From JAVJSU01 sp040219275 (GTDB lineage: Bacteria > Chloroflexota > Anaerolineae > Aggregatilineales > Phototrophicaceae): a DNA stretch of 64,000 nt. Below, piece after piece: positions 58,122 to 64,000 of the stretch. The notes under the pieces were generated by a model. That model was not told the DNA's origin. It searched no databases and was given only the letters and a program-made list of their open reading frames with translations. Each line of letters begins with the position of its first letter. Position 1 is the first letter of the stretch. Where the stretch lies: positions 186,001 through 250,000 of the forward strand of contig JAVJSU010000042.1 in the NCBI GenBank assembly GCA_040219275.1, given 5' to 3'. The position numbers and the translations under genes are program-made.

Positions 58122-60794
58122 TTACAGCGACACGCCGAGCAAACCACGCGTAATCTGAAAATAGACATTGCCGGATTGTGTGGATTTTGGCGTGTATTCA
58201 TGCGACAACGTGCTGACGATACCCGCAAGCACCTGTTTGACCTGTTCATCCGCCAAGCCACTCAATTGTAAATCCACATCCGGCGACCCTGATATTAAAT
58301 CCGCGCCGGCGACCTGCAACACCGGAATCATCGGGTGACCGGGCATGGCTTGTGTGCCGGTATGTGCGAGGATAATCTCCATACCTGTTGCGCCTAAGCC
58401 AGTGAGTAATTCGCCCCAATCCTTCGTCGGTGCCGCCATGATGTGAAAGCCGGATGCGTTAATGACCTGACCATAACCGACGCTGGGACGGAAATCAGCA
58501 CCTAATCCGAGTTGCGCCACAAACTCACTTTTGAGTAGCGCGTCCTGTTCGCTAATCACAACCGTGCCACCCGCAGAGACGATCATCTTCGTCAAGGTGG
58601 CAAGTGCGTTTGTCGTCACGGCATCAAGCTCGCCCTGCGTTACCAGTGCAAGCCGCACCGCTTCTAAGCCAGCATGAGTCATGATATGTGGGGCATCATT
58701 GGCAAGTTGTGCGTCGAACCAATCGCGCATCTTGAGCAACACATTCTGAATACCGCCATCCATCTGAATGCTTGCCCAGCCGTAATCCTCCGGCATGTAC
58801 CCGCGTTCCATCATCGCCTCACGAAAAAAGGCGTTATGGGTGGATTCACAGCCGTGTTCCAGCAAAAGCGCATGTTTCACAAACGGATGCGATAAATAGC
58901 CGAGCAAAGTATCCCGAAATTCATTATTGACCGAACCGCCACAGCCTTCTGTATGCACAAGCGTGACAAAGTGCGAAAGTACGGTTTTATTCGCCAGATG
59001 GTGCTTATTAAGTTGATCGACACACATGCGGGCAATCTGACCGGAACACAGGCTTGTGGGCAAAATTAACCCGACTTGATCGGTTGTATAGCCTTGGGGT
59101 GCTTGATACACGGGAAAGTGAACATCCGGCACATCGACATCAGCGACAATTTCGAGCGGTTTTCCGTTGAAGTGGATGGAACGCAATTGCTGAACATCCG
59201 CCGGACTGACCTGTAGCCAATCGCGCCAGATTTGCACCTGAGCATGTCCCGCCCGCTCCCCGACAGACCGTTCGCCGGATGCGACATTGATGGTCTGTTC
59301 GAGTGTGATTGCGCCTAATTCTTCTAAGGGTGTGCCATCCAGATATGCACCCGCGTTGACATCCATCTCAGCGGAAAGCAAATTGAAGCGATCCGTGGTG
59401 GTCACAATTTTGAGGGTCGGCACAAACGGAAAATTGGTGATGGAGCCGTTGCCGGTGACGAAGAAGATCATGTTACAGCCGGATGCAACCTGCCCGGCGA
59501 TGCTCTCTAAATCGTTGCCGGGGCTATCCATAAAATAATAGCCGCCGTCTTGCATCCGTTCGCCATACTCAATCACAAAATCGAGCGGGACTTCAGGATC
59601 ACGCTTCATCGCCGCGCCGAGCGATTTTAGATAGATGTTATACAATCCGCGATATTTGTTGCCACCGGAGGGGTTGCCATGGGCGCTGTGTCCATGCCAT
59701 GCAACCCGTTCTTTAAAACGCTCCACGAAGGATAAAAATTTCTTTGCCGTCGCGCTATCGCGTACTTTATCCAGCACATAGGTTTCCGCGCCGATCAACT
59801 CGTCTGTCTCGGCGAGATTCGCGCTCCCGCCATATTGAATCACCTGCTTCGCCACCCATGCCGCCAGCGGATTGCCACTCACGCCGGAATAGGCATCAGA
59901 GCCACCACATTGCAGGGCGATTTTGAGTTCACTAAGCGGTTCTGCGGTGCGCGGAAAGCTATTGACCGTTTCCAGCCAATCACGGATGAGGGTATCCCCA
60001 CGCGCAAGATCATCTTCGAATGTGTTCGATAAGCTCATAAAGTGGTGAGGAATATCCGCGATGGGATAATCGTTTTGCATCAGATACATTTCAAGCACGG
60101 CGTTGTTGATCGCCTCATGCCCATAATCCACCGCCAATACCGCGCCGACGTTGGGATGCACCATAAATCCGGCGAGGGTTCGCAACAACAGATCACGATT
60201 ATTCGGCTCGCCATGCCCGCCTTCGGTATGGGCGACAGCGACGATTCCATCAATGTTCGGAAAATTGACGAGTGTTTCTTGCAACCGCGCTTCGAGGGTA
60301 CGCACAAAGCCGGAAGTCAACGAGGTCGTGCCTAGTAGAACGATCATGTTGCGCGTGCCTACACCCCGTCCACCGTCACGCCGATAACCTGCAAAGGTGC
60401 GCACGTCGTCGTAACGGGGAAGGGGCAATGCCGGTGTGAAGGTCGCTTCATCGAATGCGTACGTGGCAAGGTCATCCACAAAATTCGGCGCGGTGGGCAA
60501 CTCAAAATCAAGTTCGCGCCGTCCAAGTTCTTTTAAGACATCGGCGTTAGAGACATACTCGCCCGCAGAAATAGGTTGAATGGCGTTGCCGAAGGTCTGT
60601 CCCCAGCTTAACAGGGCTTCACCCACCGCAATCGGACGCACCGCAAAACGATGACCAACCAGAACATTGTGCGAGAGGGTATAGTCAACATCGTTGTGTG
60701 AAATCTGTGTACCGGCGACCAAATTTCGGGTAGCGATTGCCACGTTGTCATCAGGGGCGGGCAAACGGGCGATTTCATCGAATAGGACAGGCAT
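58122..60794 (-). CDS. uxaA: Double-length altronate dehydratase (UxaA) homologue
   Basis: UxaA converts D-altronate to 2-keto-3-deoxy-D-gluconate. This protein has 890 residues, against ~490 for standard UxaA. Residues ~1-90 form a SAF-like domain. Residues ~130-530 are a typical GD_AH unit with GYRRDGGRGVGTRNMIVLL, HTEGGHGEPNN and CGGSDAYSGVSGNP. Residues ~540-880 repeat the pattern: GLILPTSLCSGQIARM, HTEGCGGSVNNEF, LEHGCESTHN and a C-terminal MPGHPMIPVLQVAGADLISGSPD. Either a fusion of two paralogs or a special subfamily. It is 4 bp downstream of uxaB. Confidence 0.85.
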   Translation of the reverse strand: MPVLFDEIARLPAPDDNVAIATRNLVAGTQISHNDVDYTLSHNVLVGHRFAVRPIAVGEALLSWGQTFGNAIQPISAGEYVSNADVLKELGRRELDFELPTAPNFVDDLATYAFDEATFTPALPLPRYDDVRTFAGYRRDGGRGVGTRNMIVLLGTTSLTSGFVRTLEARLQETLVNFPNIDGIVAVAHTEGGHGEPNNRDLLLRTLAGFMVHPNVGAVLAVDYGHEAINNAVLEMYLMQNDYPIADIPHHFMSLSNTFEDDLARGDTLIRDWLETVNSFPRTAEPLSELKIALQCGGSDAYSGVSGNPLAAWVAKQVIQYGGSANLAETDELIGAETYVLDKVRDSATAKKFLSFVERFKERVAWHGHSAHGNPSGGNKYRGLYNIYLKSLGAAMKRDPEVPLDFVIEYGERMQDGGYYFMDSPGNDLESIAGQVASGCNMIFFVTGNGSITNFPFVPTLKIVTTTDRFNLLSAEMDVNAGAYLDGTPLEELGAITLEQTINVASGERSVGERAGHAQVQIWRDWLQVSPADVQQLRSIHFNGKPLEIVADVDVPDVHFPVYQAPQGYTTDQVGLILPTSLCSGQIARMCVDQLNKHHLANKTVLSHFVTLVHTEGCGGSVNNEFRDTLLGYLSHPFVKHALLLEHGCESTHNAFFREAMMERGYMPEDYGWASIQMDGGIQNVLLKMRDWFDAQLANDAPHIMTHAGLEAVRLALVTQGELDAVTTNALATLTKMIVSAGGTVVISEQDALLKSEFVAQLGLGADFRPSVGYGQVINASGFHIMAAPTKDWGELLTGLGATGMEIILAHTGTQAMPGHPMIPVLQVAGADLISGSPDVDLQLSGLADEQVKQVLAGIVSTLSHEYTPKSTQSGNVYFQITRGLLGVSL

Positions 60795-60798
60795 AGGT

Positions 60799-62247
60799 CT
60801 ACTTTACCATTCTACTCAGAAGATCAGGGAGTTGATTGTTTTCTATCGCGCGGATGTCATCACTAACAAGTGCATTTAACCCGTCAATTGTGGACAAATC
60901 CGATCCCCATAGGTCGTCTCGCTTGAGGATAATCTCTACCAACTCAGGCACAGAGTCCGTATTGCTCCATTGTTGCGCGAACCAATCAATGTGGGTTTGG
61001 TCATCATTGAGCGGGATGGGTTGCCCGTGCCACTCGCCTTTGTAAACCCGTATAAAAGCGGCAAATGCCAGCACAACACGCTCCGGCAATGCATCATATT
61101 TAGCGTGATAATCCACAATGGTGGGGACGATGCGCTCCTTAATTTTGGGTACTGTGTTCACAATGATGCTCAACAAACGGTGATGAATGTGCGGGTTACG
61201 AAAGCGATCAAACACGTCATCTGCAAAGGCGCGAAGCTCATCCTCTGGCAAATTCATTGACGGGATAATTTCATGATAGACAAGGTCTTTTATAAATTGA
61301 CCGAGCGTTTCGTGTTCAATGGATTGCCGAACGGATTCCAGACCCAACAAAATTCCGGGTGGCACCATCGACGTATGTGCGCCGTTTAAAATTCGCACTT
61401 TCGTTTCTCTAAACGGATTTGCATCGTCCACGATTTTGACGTTAAGTTGGGTCTGTTGAACGGGAAATTCGTCTTTTAGTGAGGCGGGCGCTTCGATAAT
61501 CCAGCTATGGTAGGGTTCGCCCATGACCAACTGACGGTCATCAAATCCCAGACGATCCATAATTTGTTCCGCGTCCTGCGCGGGGAAGCCCGGAAGGATA
61601 CGATCTACCAGCGTATTGCAAAACATATTGTGCGTTTTGATCCACGCGCTAAATTCTGAGGATAGTCCCCACAAATCGGCGTAGTGAAGGATGATTTCCC
61701 GCAATTGATCGCCATTTTGCACGACAAGCTCCGTCGGGATGATGATACAGCCTTTATCCGGCGCACCCTGAAAATGTTGAAAACGATGATGCAGGAAAAC
61801 GGTCAATTTCGCCGGAAACGATGATGGCGGTTGATCTGTCGCGGAGTCACTTTCGACGAAGGTGATTCCGGCTTCGGTTGTGTTGGAGAAAATAAAGCGG
61901 ATGTCCGGTTGCGTGGCAAGATTTAAATACGCGTCAAAATCTTGATAGGGATACACGGTGCGACTTACACAGGTGATGAGCTTCGCCTCGTCTATTAGCT
62001 CGCCCGCCTGATAGCCGCGCAATACAACATGAAACAAGCCATCCTGCGCGTCCAATTCTTCATACGTGCTGTTAGGGGTCACTTTGACGACCACTACCTG
62101 ACTCGCAAACGGGGTCTGTTCGTTGAGGTTCTGAATGACCCAATCCACGAATCCGCGCAGAAAATTGCCAGCCCCAAATTGCACAATGCGTTCTGGATAC
62201 GCGTCCGCAGGGGATGAAACGGTCTGTCTATTTAATGATTTTCGCAT
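60799..62247 (-). CDS. uxaB: Tagaturonate reductase (altronate oxidoreductase)
   Basis: The 482-residue polyol dehydrogenase-like enzyme reduces D-tagaturonate to D-altronate with NADH. The N-terminal RIVQFGAGNFLRGFVDWVIQNLN is the nucleotide-binding region. NPFRETKVRILNGAHTSMVPPGILLG (~295-320) is the mannitol-dehydrogenase-family active-site segment with its Lys and Asn. It lies between uxaC (8 bp gap) and uxaA (4 bp gap). Confidence 0.93.
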   Translation of the reverse strand: MRKSLNRQTVSSPADAYPERIVQFGAGNFLRGFVDWVIQNLNEQTPFASQVVVVKVTPNSTYEELDAQDGLFHVVLRGYQAGELIDEAKLITCVSRTVYPYQDFDAYLNLATQPDIRFIFSNTTEAGITFVESDSATDQPPSSFPAKLTVFLHHRFQHFQGAPDKGCIIIPTELVVQNGDQLREIILHYADLWGLSSEFSAWIKTHNMFCNTLVDRILPGFPAQDAEQIMDRLGFDDRQLVMGEPYHSWIIEAPASLKDEFPVQQTQLNVKIVDDANPFRETKVRILNGAHTSMVPPGILLGLESVRQSIEHETLGQFIKDLVYHEIIPSMNLPEDELRAFADDVFDRFRNPHIHHRLLSIIVNTVPKIKERIVPTIVDYHAKYDALPERVVLAFAAFIRVYKGEWHGQPIPLNDDQTHIDWFAQQWSNTDSVPELVEIILKRDDLWGSDLSTIDGLNALVSDDIRAIENNQLPDLLSRMVK

Positions 62248-62255
62248 GATTTTCC

Positions 62256-63653
62256 TCAGAGTTTGTAAGTACGCTTCGCCAACCCATACGCCATCTCATG
62301 CACCATCGCCCGCGCATCTTCGTCGTCGATGATCTGGCGCACGACTAGCCCCGCTAACCAATCCGCGCTGGCACGTCGCCACACATCATGACGCGCAGGG
62401 ATGGATGGGAATGCCCGCGTATCATCATTAAAGCCTGCTGTATTATATAGTCCGGCGGTTTCAATAACATCATCCAGAAACGTTCGCATCCCTTTAAGGC
62501 TATCAAAGAACCACCACGGCGGTCCTAAACGTAGAATCGGATAATGTCCGGCGAGGGGGGCGAGTTCGCGGCTGTAGGTCGTTTCATCGAGATTAAAGAG
62601 GACGAGCGTTAAATCCGGTGAATTCCCATAACGATCTAACAGCGGTTTGAGGTTGCGGGTGAATTCGCTGGTAAGCGGGATATCCGCGCCCATATCTCGC
62701 CCGAAACGCTCGAAAATAGACGGGTTATGATTGCGATAGGAGCCGATATGCAATTGCATCACCAAGCCGTCATCAATGCTCATGCGTGCCATTTCGATCA
62801 GCATGTGTCCGGTGAATTGACGGGCATCTTCCGCGCTGGCATCACCTTTAAGCGCCCGCTGGAAAATCGCGTCAGCGTCCTGGTCACTTAATGGACTGGT
62901 ATAGGCGGTCAGTGCGGCGTGATCGGTGGCAGTCGCGCCCATTGATTTGAAATGTGCGCGGCGCTGTTCTAATGCGCGGATGTAGGAGCGATAATCGGTT
63001 ATCGTAATGCCAGAAACGGTGCTGAGTGTGTCGATATTTTTGATCCAGCCCTCTGTATCCAGATTCACCACCGCATCCGGGCGGAAGGTTGGCACAACCC
63101 GACCCGACCAACCCGACTCACGAATTTTCTGATGATGCTCAAGCGTGTCCGTTGCCGCATCGGTGGTCGCCAGCACTTCGACATTGAAGCGCTCGAACAA
63201 ACGGCGCGGGCGAAATTCATCCTGCGAGAGTTTTTCGGTAATTTGTGTGTAAATGTCCTGCGCGTTTGCGCCATTTATTTTGAGCGAAACGCTAAACACA
63301 TCCCGCAATTCATCGCGTAGCCAGATGCCGGTGGGTGTGGCACGCATCAAATGCCAATTATCACACACGGTCTGCCATATTTTGCGATGATCGGTCTCGA
63401 CTGCGCCACCGTCTTTGCGTGGAATACCTAACGATTCCATCGAAATCCCCTGCGAATACATCATACGGAAGATGTAATGGTCGGGGATAATGAGCAAATC
63501 GACGGGCGTTCCGAGTTCATAATTTGGATCGGCGAATAAACGGGGATCAACATGCCCGTGCGGGCAAATTAACGGCAAATCTTTCACCGTTTCATACAAA
63601 TCGCTTGCGATATTTCGCTGTGCAGGATCAGGCGAGAAATACAGATCGGGCAT
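62256..63653 (-). CDS. uxaC: Glucuronate/galacturonate isomerase
   Basis: The 465-residue uronate isomerase (amidohydrolase superfamily) converts galacturonate to tagaturonate and glucuronate to fructuronate. The metal-binding PLICPHGHVDP (His31 and His33 approximately) is at the start; later motifs are VLATTDAATDTLEHH, QLHIGSYRNHNP and LGPPWWFFDS. It leads into uxaB and uxaA, so galacturonate, the monomer of pectin, is the natural substrate. Confidence 0.95.
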   Translation of the reverse strand: MPDLYFSPDPAQRNIASDLYETVKDLPLICPHGHVDPRLFADPNYELGTPVDLLIIPDHYIFRMMYSQGISMESLGIPRKDGGAVETDHRKIWQTVCDNWHLMRATPTGIWLRDELRDVFSVSLKINGANAQDIYTQITEKLSQDEFRPRRLFERFNVEVLATTDAATDTLEHHQKIRESGWSGRVVPTFRPDAVVNLDTEGWIKNIDTLSTVSGITITDYRSYIRALEQRRAHFKSMGATATDHAALTAYTSPLSDQDADAIFQRALKGDASAEDARQFTGHMLIEMARMSIDDGLVMQLHIGSYRNHNPSIFERFGRDMGADIPLTSEFTRNLKPLLDRYGNSPDLTLVLFNLDETTYSRELAPLAGHYPILRLGPPWWFFDSLKGMRTFLDDVIETAGLYNTAGFNDDTRAFPSIPARHDVWRRASADWLAGLVVRQIIDDEDARAMVHEMAYGLAKRTYKL

Positions 63654-63703
63654 CTAAAAATCCCTTTTTGGGTACGAGTTATAGATCAAAAAACTGCGAG
63701 GGC

Positions 63704-64000
63704 TTATGGTTTCGTGGGTGCGCGTTCTGGTAATTCAAATAAGTCCGCCACTTTGACCATCTGCTCTGTTTGCATGGAGATATTACCGCAAATGCCCACA
63801 AGAATCGAAGCCGCGCCGTCGATATGCGAAGCCGCTCGATGAAAGGGATCATACGGCGGATTTGACGAGAAAATCTGTTCCAGCATCACGGGATCAGCGC
63901 CACCATGCCCGCCATCGCCCATCGGCACATCGACATCATAGGACTCACCAAACATAGGATATGCACGCATCCGGGCGGTTTTGAACGCGCCCTTGCTTGC
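63704..64000 (-). CDS. C-terminal part of a Gfo/Idh/MocA-type oxidoreductase (truncated by window end)
   Basis: The frame is open to the window edge, so the start lies outside; the ATG at 63970 is internal. The visible end (FGESYDVDVPMGDGGHGGADPVMLEQIFS, ADLFELPER) is typical of the C-terminus of Gfo/Idh/MocA oxidoreductases that act on sugars. It precedes uxaC by 50 bp and probably belongs to the same operon. Confidence 0.75.
   Translation of the reverse strand, partial: ASKGAFKTARMRAYPMFGESYDVDVPMGDGGHGGADPVMLEQIFSSNPPYDPFHRAASHIDGAASILVGICGNISMQTEQMVKVADLFELPERAPTKP

Noticed and set aside
1..64000. CRISPR arrays, prophage or integrative element
   Set aside because: No regularly spaced repeats, integrase, portal or terminase genes were seen; the repeats present are short and irregular.

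Overview
The window is about 64 kb of bacterial chromosome at roughly 50% GC, with no rRNA, tRNA, CRISPR array or prophage visible. Gene content and style suggest a member of the Chloroflexota, probably an Anaerolineae-like lineage. The pointers are a BTAD/NB-ARC/TPR regulator, an ECF42-type sigma factor with its DGPF partner, large secreted beta-propeller proteins, imidazolonepropionase-like amidohydrolases next to Dpp/Opp permeases, and many short dispersed repeats between genes. The assignment is inference; no marker gene settles it.

Layout. 0-4.1 kb: end of a secreted protein, then a tandem pair of paralogous secreted propeller proteins whose upstream regions are also duplicated. 4.2-6.6 kb: an orphan ABC-2 type ATPase, then a compact set of small overlapping genes (helical protein + HNH nuclease; DUF433 + DUF5615 toxin-antitoxin-like pair). 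6.7-18 kb: housekeeping and stress genes (rimO, DGPF protein + ECF42 sigma factor, LLM flavin oxidoreductase, Smr protein, selA, M24 peptidase, HtrA protease, M23 peptidase-propeller). 18-25 kb: hypothetical proteins and a pyruvate dehydrogenase operon (E1-alpha, E1-beta, E2) interrupted by a four-helix-bundle gene between inverted repeats and by a HicBA toxin-antitoxin module. 25-33 kb: ion permease, small membrane and stress proteins (CsbD, AIM24-like, LtrA), D-lyxose isomerase, S41 peptidase. 33-41.5 kb: two MerR-family regulators with recognisable 19-bp-spacer promoters, a lone TnpB element, a SARP-like regulator, and an NmrA-DUF1772 operon. 41.8-56.8 kb: two oligopeptide-type ABC uptake clusters facing each other, with M29 peptidase, tandem RidA, three amidohydrolases (one with its metal site lost) and a TetR regulator with a palindromic operator. 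57-64 kb: a hexuronate operon (uxaC, uxaB, a double-length uxaA) with an esterase and an oxidoreductase.

How the genes work together. The right end supports uptake and breakdown of peptide- or amide-like compounds and of uronic acids (galacturonate to tagaturonate to altronate to 2-keto-3-deoxygluconate). Neither oligopeptide cluster carries its ATPases, so these must be supplied from elsewhere. The most unusual points are the nested insertions in the PDH operon, the pseudo-amidohydrolase beside its active paralog, the matched MerR operators, and the 890-residue altronate dehydratase homologue.
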